A stretch of 64,000 bases of DNA from CAZVPF01 sp964628195. Lineage in GTDB: Bacteria; Planctomycetota; Phycisphaerae; Sedimentisphaerales; Anaerohalosphaeraceae. How positions within the stretch are numbered: position 1 is the first letter of the stretch; each line of letters opens with the position of its first letter. Under the pieces are notes generated by a model. It saw only the letters and a program-made list of their open reading frames with translations, was not told the origin of the DNA and made no database searches. A program made the translations under genes and the position numbers. The stretch lies in assembly GCA_964628195.1 (NCBI GenBank), contig CAZVPF010000018.1, positions 8,283-72,282 on the forward strand, read 5' to 3'. Positions 43,834 to 52,844 of the stretch are shown piece after piece.

Positions 43834-43850
43834 TTATCCCCAAGGGATAA
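43834..43850. repeat. Hairpin between secA and the glycan locus
   Basis: TTATCCC (43834-43840) / GGGATAA (43844-43850), 3-nt loop. No T run; position between convergent genes suggests a transcript end, but this is weak. The remainder of 43676-43888 shows no feature. Confidence 0.3.
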
Positions 43851-43888
43851 CACAATAATAGTCGCCGGTAAAGGGAACAAATCTCATG

Positions 43889-45643
43889 TTAAGGTGTCAA
43901 TTTTCCAGGCAGCCTTCTATACAATTCATTGAATTGCGAAATCGTAACCGCCTCATACTCCGGGCCCAGGGTCTTGAGCACTTCAAGCATATCAGAAGGA
44001 TAATACGACCAGCTAAGAGGGTGGACATGCATAAAAGCGGGGCGGTATGTCGGCGTATTTTTGCGTATTTCTTCAACGAGCCATTGGTTATTGTCCGGGT
44101 TTCTGCCGATGTTTTGAGGGTCCCATCTTGTCGCGACGTGTGAAACCAGAACATTATTTTCACCGAGGAAATAATGGGGACTTTTTTCAGTTATATGTTC
44201 GTCCCTGCCCAGCCCGAGAATCAGTGCTTCAAGCCCCTTGAGGTGATTTACAAACTTCATAGTCGTTGCGTCCTGCTCGGCCCTGTCATACACTTCCCAT
44301 GCATCGGTGTAAAGGCTTATTTCGCTGAGACTCAGCCTGTCCATGTACTGTTGTGTAAGCCCGAGATATTCACTCCATGCCGCTTCGGGATTATCCGTCA
44401 ATGACATAAACTCCCGATAGGGCGCCGTATAACAGGCCCCTGAAAGTCCCATGTAGAAATAATCTTTTGCCGTCGCATTCTCAAAATACCACTGCAGTAT
44501 CGGCGGGATAAGCTCCATCGTTGTCGGGCCCACGGCATAATTAATCGGCAGCTTTCCCCTCTCCGGGTCCTGCCACACGAAATACTGGTCGCACTGCCAG
44601 TAAACCGGCGCATCGCCGGAGTCGACAATATCGAAACATATATAAACTTTCTCCTCATCAAGCGTAAGCGGGGTTCTGTTTTTGTTCAACCTCTCTTTAT
44701 AATCCGTGACCGCTTTTTTGAAATCAACCTCTACGCCGCTCAAAAAGCTCATATTGGACGTCCAGTCGCAGGGAACTGTAAGCTTTCCATACTTGCCCGC
44801 AAGCCCAACACCTGTATATTCTTCGATGCCCGAATCCCTGCCTGAGTACCAGAAACCTATAACCGGTATGTTTGGGGCGGTGTTCGCAAAAACCTTCTCG
44901 GCAAATTCTTTTTCTTTTTCATGATCGCTTTTTACCCCATCCTCGTAACCGGGACCTGTAATCCAGAACGTAAATATCTTATTTCGGACAAGGTAATCAC
45001 GTATCTGGTGTTTGCACGCGGTAGGATGATAACAGCAAAGCACCGTTTGGTTCATTTCGGGCCAGAGGTTCTCCCAAGCCCATTGATAAGCCTCTGCATT
45101 GCTTTGCCATCTGCCTGCCAAATCGATGACATCTTTATTCTGAAACTTTCCGGCATGGTCGGGACCGGTGACGATCGCCTTTTGCAGAGAAGCCATCATT
45201 GTCCCTATATTTATCGAGGCCGGCAGTTCAGGGTCATAAACAATTACAGCATCAAAGTAAGAGGAATATTTCTCCAAGGCCTTGTCGAATGTGATTTCCT
45301 CGACATTTTCTACATACCCTTTTTTCTGCATATAGTCAAGCCACAAACGGTCATTGGTGTTTTCTGCAAGATGATAATATATCCGGCTTTCAGGGCCGGC
45401 ATTGACAATCCCCTGCAATGTGGTTGCCGTCAATTTTTCATCTTTAGTAAACCCCACAACTTCAACAATATTAACCGTCTGTGCAGGCGGCGACCCCTGC
45501 GGAAAAAGCAGGTTTTCATAATGACCCGTTTTCTTCTCTGCCTTATGCCGCTCTGTCTTTTGGTTGTCAGCAGACGGCGAGGGCGCCTTACTGCAAGACA
45601 TTGCCCCAAAAATGATAATGACCAGAATAATATTTTTCAGCAT
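43889..45643 (-). CDS. GxGYxYP-family putative glycoside hydrolase, lipoprotein
   Basis: 584-residue lipoprotein (lipobox GAMSC) related to the GxGYxYP putative glycoside hydrolase family. The N-terminal part has the family pattern TLQGIVNAGPESRIYYH. The name-giving motif is degenerate: it reads GLSGACYTAPYREF instead of GxGYxYP. Several Trp/Tyr-rich segments remain (WQCDQYFVWQDPERGKL). It is a paralogue of the 47961-50873 protein without that protein's beta-repeat and dockerin parts. AAGGAT lies 5 nt upstream. Last gene of the locus. Enzymatic activity of this family is, as far as I know, unproven. Confidence 0.78.
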   Translation of the reverse strand: MLKNIILVIIIFGAMSCSKAPSPSADNQKTERHKAEKKTGHYENLLFPQGSPPAQTVNIVEVVGFTKDEKLTATTLQGIVNAGPESRIYYHLAENTNDRLWLDYMQKKGYVENVEEITFDKALEKYSSYFDAVIVYDPELPASINIGTMMASLQKAIVTGPDHAGKFQNKDVIDLAGRWQSNAEAYQWAWENLWPEMNQTVLCCYHPTACKHQIRDYLVRNKIFTFWITGPGYEDGVKSDHEKEKEFAEKVFANTAPNIPVIGFWYSGRDSGIEEYTGVGLAGKYGKLTVPCDWTSNMSFLSGVEVDFKKAVTDYKERLNKNRTPLTLDEEKVYICFDIVDSGDAPVYWQCDQYFVWQDPERGKLPINYAVGPTTMELIPPILQWYFENATAKDYFYMGLSGACYTAPYREFMSLTDNPEAAWSEYLGLTQQYMDRLSLSEISLYTDAWEVYDRAEQDATTMKFVNHLKGLEALILGLGRDEHITEKSPHYFLGENNVLVSHVATRWDPQNIGRNPDNNQWLVEEIRKNTPTYRPAFMHVHPLSWSYYPSDMLEVLKTLGPEYEAVTISQFNELYRRLPGKLTP

Positions 45644-45655
45644 GACAATCCTTTT

Positions 45656-46798
45656 TCAGATATAATTATTTACGGTATCAACAATTGCCCGAACGTTCTC
45701 AAGAGGTATGTCGTAAAAAAGGTAATCAGACGCCGCAACCATATGCTTAGTTCCTTTTGTTGCTTCCAGCACTTCAACTGTTGCCTTTTCCACTTCCTCA
45801 ACGGTCCCGTTAAGCATAAGGTCGAGACCTATATTGCCCCGTGTGCACATGTTATCGTCGAGGATATCACGCGCCTTTGAAAGGTCCGGCACATTGCCGA
45901 CCGGCGGCGGCGAGAGCGTCTCGAAAAGATCGATACCCATCTCGTTGTAAAAACCCATCGTCAGAAATGGCTCAACAGGCGAACATATATGGCTGTATAT
46001 AAGCCTGCCGCGACGGTGAACTTCCGCACTGAGAACCTGCGAGTCGGGAATCAGGAAGTCTTTATACATATCCGGCGAGAGCATTTCAGAGCCCGGCCCG
46101 CCAAGAAAAACAAAATCGGCCCCTGCATCGAGGACCTTGTTCAATATGTCGACATTTGCATCACGAATGAAATCGCATGTCTGCCGAAAATCCTCCGGAT
46201 AAAGCTTCGCAAGCAGCACCAGGCTGTCCACAGGGGCAAGGCCGAACATCTCGAAAGGCTGAAGGTTCCACTGCACGGAAACCGCCCCATGCTTTTGTAT
46301 CTTTTCTATAGCAGGGCCAAGCACGCCGGGTATTTTATCGGCGGCCTTGTGGTGTTTTTCACAATACCACTTTATTTTATCAAAAGCCCCCTGCTCGTCA
46401 TCGACCGTAACCGGGTACTTCAAAAACATTGTTCCTGTTTTGGGTATCTCGTGGAATTTCCACTCAAGCGTGCCGAAAGGAGTTTCGACAAACTCCCGCC
46501 TTATCTTTTCATTGGGCTTGTCCTCTTTTTTTACCTTTTTACCCAGGCCGGGGTCAAGCTGATCCAGCCCCGGCAGACCTATGTTATAAAGAGGTTCGCC
46601 GCCGACTTTTTCATAAGCTGCAATTGTATCTTCAATAGTCCCCTCGCTGTTCCAATGCTTACCGGCCAGTTTCACATCAAAGCCCGCACTGGCCCCGATC
46701 TGAAGCGAAACAAACGGCCTGTCCCGGCCGTTCTTGACATAATCTATAAAATTCTCCCGTGACAACCTATTCCCTTTCAAATCTGCCAATAAATCCAT
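45656..46798 (-). CDS. Uroporphyrinogen-decarboxylase-family protein (methyltransferase-like)
   Basis: 380-residue cytoplasmic (beta/alpha)8 protein of the URO-D superfamily. This superfamily includes haem URO-D and corrinoid-linked methyltransferases such as MtaA and CmuA. Visible features: ADFVFLGGPGSEMLSPDMYKD, RGRLIYSHICSPVEPFL and GNIGLDLMLNGTVEEVEK, the last being the usual end region; the His-Cys pair in SHICS may be a metal site as in MtaA-like enzymes. It lacks the N-terminal arginine cluster of true haem URO-D, so a methyl-transfer or unknown role is likelier. It sits between the esterase and the GxGYxYP lipoprotein, 12 nt from the latter. Confidence 0.75.
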   Translation of the reverse strand: MDLLADLKGNRLSRENFIDYVKNGRDRPFVSLQIGASAGFDVKLAGKHWNSEGTIEDTIAAYEKVGGEPLYNIGLPGLDQLDPGLGKKVKKEDKPNEKIRREFVETPFGTLEWKFHEIPKTGTMFLKYPVTVDDEQGAFDKIKWYCEKHHKAADKIPGVLGPAIEKIQKHGAVSVQWNLQPFEMFGLAPVDSLVLLAKLYPEDFRQTCDFIRDANVDILNKVLDAGADFVFLGGPGSEMLSPDMYKDFLIPDSQVLSAEVHRRGRLIYSHICSPVEPFLTMGFYNEMGIDLFETLSPPPVGNVPDLSKARDILDDNMCTRGNIGLDLMLNGTVEEVEKATVEVLEATKGTKHMVAASDYLFYDIPLENVRAIVDTVNNYI

Positions 46799-46854
46799 TA
46801 ATTCGCGTAATTATCCATTACTTACTTAATAAAGAATAATTTTGGACAAGCGCC

Positions 46855-47859
46855 TCAAAAGAAATCCTTTACAAAATTCTCTATCCAAAACAAAATCGGC
46901 TTTCCATCATATTCGCAGTTCCAGCATACATGACCGCCGCCGGCAATAATATATTTTTTCGAACTAATTTTCGCATCCTGACATCTGTTATAAATATCAA
47001 TTCCATACTCTACGGGAATAAGCTTGTCTTCACTGCCGTGCCAAACCGCGATGGGCGGATCATGCGCGTCATAATCGGAGTATTCAATGGGCCAGGAAAG
47101 CAAATCTTTATCTCTCCCAAAAAACACGTCTTCGGTAACAAAAATATCACGTCCGGCAATCACAAAAGCTGCATTAGGTTTATCATCATAACCGGGATTA
47201 TTTTTCTGGGCTGTCGTATCCTTCGGGCCGTCATCAAAAAAATTGTCCTGGTCTAAAGCAGCGGCAACAGCCGTACAGCCCCCTGCAGAGGTCCCAACCA
47301 GGTACACCCTGTTCGGGTCGATAGCGAAGTCCCTGCAGCCTTTAGCGCGAAACCATCTTATGGCAGCCTTTGTATCACGGACAGCGGCATGCACTTCCGG
47401 GAAATCTATGTTTCTGACGGTTCCTTTGTCTATAAAAGGGGTCGCCCAGTTGCCGGGAGGTGACAATGGAAAATCGTTCTTAACCCGGTATTCAATCGAT
47501 GCAACCGCCCATCCTTTAGGCACAAAATATTCCCCGAGCCTGTAAAACAACTGATGTTTGCGTATTTTATTTTTCATGGTCCCCTTAAAACCGCCGCCAT
47601 GGATATATATAAGCAGTGGTTTTAGTTCCGTGTCGTTCTTCCCGGGAACCCAGAGGTCAAGCATCAATTCGACAGTTTGCGGGTCAGAATAATTTCTGTC
47701 GGAATGAACAATGCCGTAACCATAAACAATATCTTCCTTTTTAATAACTTCCTGACTAATTCCATTTGCATCTTTTGGAGCTGCGTTGGCATAAATGGCC
47801 GAAATTGATATCAGCACCAAAAAAAAGGTGTAACCTAAGCCGCTAAAAGCAATCTTCAT
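46855..47859 (-). CDS. Secreted alpha/beta-hydrolase, acetyl-esterase-like
   Basis: 334-residue exported esterase. The signal peptide begins at ATG 47859 (MKIAFSGLGYTFFLVLISIS) with AGGGA just upstream; the frame is open further but that leader has no signal function. The catalytic pattern is clear: oxyanion loop IYIHGGGFKG, nucleophile elbow VGTSAGGCT, a late Asp region (AVWHGSEDKLIPVEYG) and catalytic His in AGGGHVCWN. This matches BD-FAE / acetylxylan-esterase-like lipolytic enzymes. In this locus it would remove acyl groups from a glycan in the periplasm. Confidence 0.85.
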   Translation of the reverse strand: MKIAFSGLGYTFFLVLISISAIYANAAPKDANGISQEVIKKEDIVYGYGIVHSDRNYSDPQTVELMLDLWVPGKNDTELKPLLIYIHGGGFKGTMKNKIRKHQLFYRLGEYFVPKGWAVASIEYRVKNDFPLSPPGNWATPFIDKGTVRNIDFPEVHAAVRDTKAAIRWFRAKGCRDFAIDPNRVYLVGTSAGGCTAVAAALDQDNFFDDGPKDTTAQKNNPGYDDKPNAAFVIAGRDIFVTEDVFFGRDKDLLSWPIEYSDYDAHDPPIAVWHGSEDKLIPVEYGIDIYNRCQDAKISSKKYIIAGGGHVCWNCEYDGKPILFWIENFVKDFF

Positions 47860-47960
47860 TCTTTCCCTCAACTTCCGTTCATACATAATATCACTTCTCT
47901 GAGGATGTGCTTCGCAAATATTATAGTGCACATCCGACATGATTTCGCTTCTTTGAATAA

Positions 47961-50873
47961 TCAATCCATCCAAAGCCAGTTTTCAAGCAGCATAAGCATA
48001 TCATCGGATTCTACAATCCCATCGCCGGTAAAGGGGAAAATGTCCGCTGACGGGTCACTTCCGGAGGTTGTCCACTGCTCGGCAATGTATGCAAAATCAG
48101 CAATATCAACACTCCAGTCCTTATTGATATCCGCAGGATTAGGACTGACCGCCTCTACAGCTTGCTCGTAAAGAACTCTCAGGTTCCCGGGCGATACCGC
48201 AACGTAATCACTCGGAAGCAGTGAATAAACCTGTTCAATGTCAGAAGGAAAGTAATCCCAACTGTTGCACTGAATCTGCATAAAAGCAGGACGTCCGGCA
48301 GGGGTGTGATTTTGAATGTCATTTACCAGGAACGTGACGGGGTTCTCACCGGGGTCGTTGGTCCAGCGTGTGGTAATATGCGAAATTAATTTATCGCCAA
48401 GCCGATAATTGAAATCCGGCTCGATGCAGTCATCACGGGCCATATCAATCATAATCGTGTCTATACCTCTAAGCCCGTTTACGAATTTCATCGTGATCGG
48501 ATCGTTTTGTGTACGTTCAAAACAACTGCTCCAGCTTATCTCGCCATACAGGTGAACCTGGTTAAATTTGAGCAGGTCGATATAGTGCTGCATGAGGTTT
48601 AGATATACGTTCCATGAAGTATTCGGGTAATCGACACGACTCATAAAATCAACGTAAGGATAACAATAGCCCGGACCTGACATTCCCATGTAAAAGCTGT
48701 CATTAGGGGAGGCATTTTGATAATACCAGTTGATCACCCCGGGCATCAGCTCGGTAATTGCCGGACCAAGTGACCAGTTAATCGCAACCGAGCCTCTTTG
48801 CCCGTCCTGCCAAACTTCATATTGACGGTATTGCCAGTAAGACGGCCCCGAGCCCGAATCAACAACCGTAAAAGCGACATAAACCTTGTCCGGATCGAGC
48901 TGAGGCGCGTAAGGCGCCTGTCGTTTTTTATAATCTTTAACCATATTCGGAATGCTGACTTTAGTTCCGCTGTAAATGCTGAAATTCGCGCCGAAATTCG
49001 AGCCTACCATGAACTTACCGTAATAACTCGCCAGCTTGGTGCCGCCTACCTCGCCGATGCTCGGGTCAATCGTTCCGCCGGCCCACCAGCCCATAACCGG
49101 AATGTTCGGCCTGGTGTCGGCAAAAAGCTGTTCAAGAAAAGCGTACTCATCGTCGTAACTTGAAGCCGGCGGGTTTTCAACACTCTGGCCTGTGACAAAT
49201 ATATGGAAGATCTTATTAGCGACAAAATAATCCCTTAAAGCGTGATAGTTTGCCGTTGGGTGATAAAAACCGAGCACGTCATGGTTCATCTGATCCCAGA
49301 GATTGTCATAAGCCCATTGATAAGCACTGACATTTGATGTCCACAAACCTCTCAAGTCCTCAACGATCTTCCCGTTGCCGTAAGTTGTTATATCATCCGG
49401 ATGCACCACAATGCCGTCATTTACAGACGCGATCATCGTAGCTATGTTAATCGTCGAAGGTAAAGCAGGATCATAAACCACCACCCTGCTGTATTCGTTG
49501 GCGTACTTGGAAAATAACTCATCGACCGTGAGCTGATTCGCACCGAGTACCTGCCCGGAAGTAACAAGCCAGTCCAGCCAGAACGGGTCGTCACCGGTAT
49601 CGTATCGCTTGACAAAAAGCCTGCTTGTACCGGCGCTGTTTATCTGGCCCTGGAGAGTGATCACCGCCAGCTTCTCATCAATATCCGATGAACTCAGTGT
49701 AACCGTATCAATAACCGGCGCAAGCTCACAGCCCCGCGGGAACATCTTAAAGTCCCTTTTGCTTGTAAACTGCCAAACTTTGCCTTTACTTACCTCACCG
49801 CCGCGGACCTCGTCTATGCGCCAATAGTAAACCGTATTCTGCTCCAGCAAACCGGGGTCATAAGTGTTGCCCGCCTGGTTCCCTCTACCCGGAAGCGTAT
49901 AGGGATCCGAAGCATTTAGAACCTCATAATAGGATTGACCAAAGTACACGTTATGAGAGTCGGCCCCGTTTGCCGCGGTAACCCAGCTAAGGCCGGTTTC
50001 TTTATCCACCTCGGGCTCCATATTCGCCGGTTTAGGTGAAGCGGCGATATCCGGGTCAAAGAAATCTATCTCAAGAGTTGTCATACCTGAGACAGGATCA
50101 TAATAGACAACCGGAACAAGGTTAGGATCAGCCCCTTCTGCCCTTGCGATCCTTCCGTCGTCTATGGCCGAATTAATTATCGCCTCGTGGTCCCCGGAGC
50201 ATATTATCTTTCCCCCGCCGATGTGTATCCCGCCTTGAAGCCCTATACCGAACCCCGCACAGTTTATAGCCCCCCCGTTAATATGTACGCGTGCCATTGA
50301 GCCCGAAACCGTACCCACCAATAAAGAATTGGAAACGTTGATGACTCCGCCCTGCATGATAATAATACCGTTGGCGTCAACAGCGCCGCCGATAATCAAA
50401 TCTGCGCCAACATTAACCACGCCGCTGTTCATGAAAAGCCTGCCGTGACCTTGTGCATAATTACAAAGTTGCAGGTCGGTGCCCGTAGTCAAAGTCCCGC
50501 CGTTCATTATAAGCTCGCCCACAGTGCCGATATTATTGCCGAAAATCGCATCCTGTTCAACAGTCACAGAACCGCCGGCCTCTATTGTAACCGGGTAAGA
50601 AGGCTTGCCTGTCCCCCTCGCCCAGAGCAGCCTGCCGACCACAGGCGAAGGACTGCTCACGATAGGCCCAGCACCGGGATCAACGAGATAACCGCTGGTG
50701 GCATAATCTGAAATGCCCGGAACCCTGCCCTCGCTCCAGTCAAGCGGCTGGTTCCAGTCTCCGGTCCCGCCCCCGCCCTGGCTGACACGGTTTCGCCACC
50801 TTACTGCATTCAATGCCGCAAAGGAACTGCTTACATACAAAAGCACCATAAGAGAAAACAAAAACTTTCTCAT
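47961..50873 (-). CDS. Large exported GxGYxYP protein with strand repeats, FN3-like and dockerin modules
   Basis: 970-residue exported protein, the largest of the locus. In order: Sec signal (1-19); a Gly/Val-rich strand-repeat region (about 25-260; GELIMNGGTLTTGTDLQL, GRLFMNSGVVNVGADLII); an FN3-like segment (about 275-370); the GxGYxYP domain (about 385-890) with TLQGQINSAGTSRLFVKR and the intact motif GPGYCYPYVDFM; and a C-terminal dockerin-like calcium pair (DINKDWSVDIADFAYIAEQW and GDGIVESDDMLMLLENWL). GGAGAT precedes the ATG. It lies 30 nt behind a sulfatase gene. Putative glycosidase attached to a surface or complex; substrate unknown. Confidence 0.82.
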   Translation of the reverse strand: MRKFLFSLMVLLYVSSSFAALNAVRWRNRVSQGGGGTGDWNQPLDWSEGRVPGISDYATSGYLVDPGAGPIVSSPSPVVGRLLWARGTGKPSYPVTIEAGGSVTVEQDAIFGNNIGTVGELIMNGGTLTTGTDLQLCNYAQGHGRLFMNSGVVNVGADLIIGGAVDANGIIIMQGGVINVSNSLLVGTVSGSMARVHINGGAINCAGFGIGLQGGIHIGGGKIICSGDHEAIINSAIDDGRIARAEGADPNLVPVVYYDPVSGMTTLEIDFFDPDIAASPKPANMEPEVDKETGLSWVTAANGADSHNVYFGQSYYEVLNASDPYTLPGRGNQAGNTYDPGLLEQNTVYYWRIDEVRGGEVSKGKVWQFTSKRDFKMFPRGCELAPVIDTVTLSSSDIDEKLAVITLQGQINSAGTSRLFVKRYDTGDDPFWLDWLVTSGQVLGANQLTVDELFSKYANEYSRVVVYDPALPSTINIATMIASVNDGIVVHPDDITTYGNGKIVEDLRGLWTSNVSAYQWAYDNLWDQMNHDVLGFYHPTANYHALRDYFVANKIFHIFVTGQSVENPPASSYDDEYAFLEQLFADTRPNIPVMGWWAGGTIDPSIGEVGGTKLASYYGKFMVGSNFGANFSIYSGTKVSIPNMVKDYKKRQAPYAPQLDPDKVYVAFTVVDSGSGPSYWQYRQYEVWQDGQRGSVAINWSLGPAITELMPGVINWYYQNASPNDSFYMGMSGPGYCYPYVDFMSRVDYPNTSWNVYLNLMQHYIDLLKFNQVHLYGEISWSSCFERTQNDPITMKFVNGLRGIDTIMIDMARDDCIEPDFNYRLGDKLISHITTRWTNDPGENPVTFLVNDIQNHTPAGRPAFMQIQCNSWDYFPSDIEQVYSLLPSDYVAVSPGNLRVLYEQAVEAVSPNPADINKDWSVDIADFAYIAEQWTTSGSDPSADIFPFTGDGIVESDDMLMLLENWLWMD

Positions 50874-50903
50874 TTTATCTCCAAAAAACTGACAAATAAT
50901 TAT

Positions 50904-52823
50904 TTAACGAACCTCTCTTACTTCTATATCGTCAATCCAGAAAACTCCGCAGCCTCTTGCGACCGTGCCTGTCATAAAATCCATTTTGGCGGCATTTTGC
51001 GGCGCCTTAAAGGGCGATATCTCGACTTTCCTCGGTGCAAAACAGCGCATCGGAAGATCAGAGCGCCCCTGGCCCAGCATATTTCCTTTATCGTCAAAAA
51101 ACCTTAAAAACGCCATCGCATTATCCGCACAATTTACATTGACCGTAAACCTTGCCTCATAAAAAGCTCCGGGCTTTATCGGTATTTTTTCACTTATCCA
51201 ATGACAGTTCTCACCGTTTACTTTTGACAGATCAACGATCCTTGCGAATTTGTTGCCGGTTTTTTTATCGGTCACTATTTCGGGAGGCATGCCGCTTCCC
51301 TGCCACCTGCTTGCCCCGTCATCAAAACCCGGATTTGCTATCAGGTTGCGTCCGTCAACAGGCTGCATCTTTTTAGTCCTGTCGATAAAAAAGTCAAAAG
51401 AGTTGCGAGCCGGGTCATGTGTTTCGGTCAGCCTTTTAAGCATCTTTTGACGCATTATCTTTAACTGTGCGTAATATTCAGGAACCGAAGCGAGGTTGAC
51501 AAGACTCCATGGATCATTTTCATAATCGTAAAGCTCCTCTGGGCAGCGGTTAAGATAAAACTCCACCCGCTGCGCCACTTTTTCATCGGTCTCCGAAGCC
51601 GGGTAAAGAGCGGGTATCATATTATCACCTATATAATCGAGATCGCCGTAAGACCAGTATGACCATTCGTTGTAAATGTAGGTCCACTTCTTTTCGTGGA
51701 TCGAACGCTGGTTATAAACGTTGCAATGCCCTCGGATAAAAATACCGTAACCGGTGTCAAAGCCTTCGACTTTTTCGCCCCTCAAAGCAGGCGCAAAGGA
51801 TTTGCCGTCCATGTATTCCGGTCCGGGAAGCCCTGCCATGTCAAGAATGGTAGGCATAAAATCGTAACCGTTTACATAATGCTCGCTGTCTTCAGAGCCG
51901 GGCCTGGTTACACCGGGCCAGATTATTATCCACGGGGTCTGTATGGACTGACGATAAACACCCGACTTGGCGAAAGGAAGCGGTGCGCCATGGTCGGAAA
52001 GATACATCAAGATCGTATCCTTGTTATGCCCTGATTTGTCGAAAACCTTCACCAGCTCGCCGACAGAATCGTCGCATCGCTTCGCGGAATTGTAGTAATC
52101 CTTCAACTCGTCGCGCATACCAGGCGTATCCGGAAGAAAACCGGGAACCTGTATATCCTCGGCTGTGTACCACCTTGAGGGTCCGGGGGGAACGTTCCCT
52201 TTTGTCGCACGTTTTTCAAATTCACTGCCTGCGTATGGTCGGTGCGGATCGGTTATATTTACGATCAAAAAGAAGGGCTTGCCCGCCTGCTCGGCCTTTG
52301 CGAAAAACTCCTCAAGCATTGGCCCGTATGCGCCGGGGTCCCTGCCTTTATACTTTAACTTACCGTTGATATAGTCCCAGTCCTCGCTGGTCGCGGGAGC
52401 GTAATGATCAACCTTCATAACGATACCCGTGTAATAACCAGAGTCTTTCATGATCTTTCCGAGCCTCGGGACACTTGGTGCGATTGGGTTAAAACCGGTT
52501 GTGCCGTTATGCTGCGGCAGCCTTCCGGTTATCCATGACGAACGTGAAGGCTGGCATATCGCCACCGTCACAAAACCGTTTCGCATTCTCACTCCGCGAG
52601 TTGAAAGCTCATCAATATGCGGTGTTATATCCGGAGTTTTATTACCGTAACAGCCCGGTGTCTCAAAGCTCATATCATCGGCGGTAATAATCAAAAAATT
52701 CTTTTTCTTCTGAGGTGCCGGCCCTGCCATTCCGTAAACGCTCGATGATAAAGCAAGTCCCGTCAATCCCGCTGCCGTCTTTTTAAGGAAAAATCTTCTA
52801 TCCATTTTTTGCTTCTTTACCAT
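50904..52823 (-). CDS. Tat-exported sulfatase with C-terminal carbohydrate-binding-like domain
   Basis: 639-residue arylsulfatase-fold enzyme. Tat signal RRFFLKKTAAG; metal motif LIITADDMSFETPGCYG; formylglycine site CQPSRSSWITGR (Cys converted to formylglycine); later metal/catalytic region LSDHGAPLPFAKSGVYRQS. The order and spacing resemble N-sulfoglucosamine sulfohydrolase (S1_8-like) sulfatases, though subfamily is from memory. Residues from about 500 (NLIANPGFDDGASRWQG) form a CenC-type jelly-roll domain. Start 52823 or ATG 52805, which gives a shorter signal and a better AAGAAG spacing. It lies 21 nt after a second sulfatase, in one operon. Confidence 0.93.
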   Translation of the reverse strand: MVKKQKMDRRFFLKKTAAGLTGLALSSSVYGMAGPAPQKKKNFLIITADDMSFETPGCYGNKTPDITPHIDELSTRGVRMRNGFVTVAICQPSRSSWITGRLPQHNGTTGFNPIAPSVPRLGKIMKDSGYYTGIVMKVDHYAPATSEDWDYINGKLKYKGRDPGAYGPMLEEFFAKAEQAGKPFFLIVNITDPHRPYAGSEFEKRATKGNVPPGPSRWYTAEDIQVPGFLPDTPGMRDELKDYYNSAKRCDDSVGELVKVFDKSGHNKDTILMYLSDHGAPLPFAKSGVYRQSIQTPWIIIWPGVTRPGSEDSEHYVNGYDFMPTILDMAGLPGPEYMDGKSFAPALRGEKVEGFDTGYGIFIRGHCNVYNQRSIHEKKWTYIYNEWSYWSYGDLDYIGDNMIPALYPASETDEKVAQRVEFYLNRCPEELYDYENDPWSLVNLASVPEYYAQLKIMRQKMLKRLTETHDPARNSFDFFIDRTKKMQPVDGRNLIANPGFDDGASRWQGSGMPPEIVTDKKTGNKFARIVDLSKVNGENCHWISEKIPIKPGAFYEARFTVNVNCADNAMAFLRFFDDKGNMLGQGRSDLPMRCFAPRKVEISPFKAPQNAAKMDFMTGTVARGCGVFWIDDIEVREVR

Positions 52824-52844
52824 AACTATAATATGAAGTTACAA

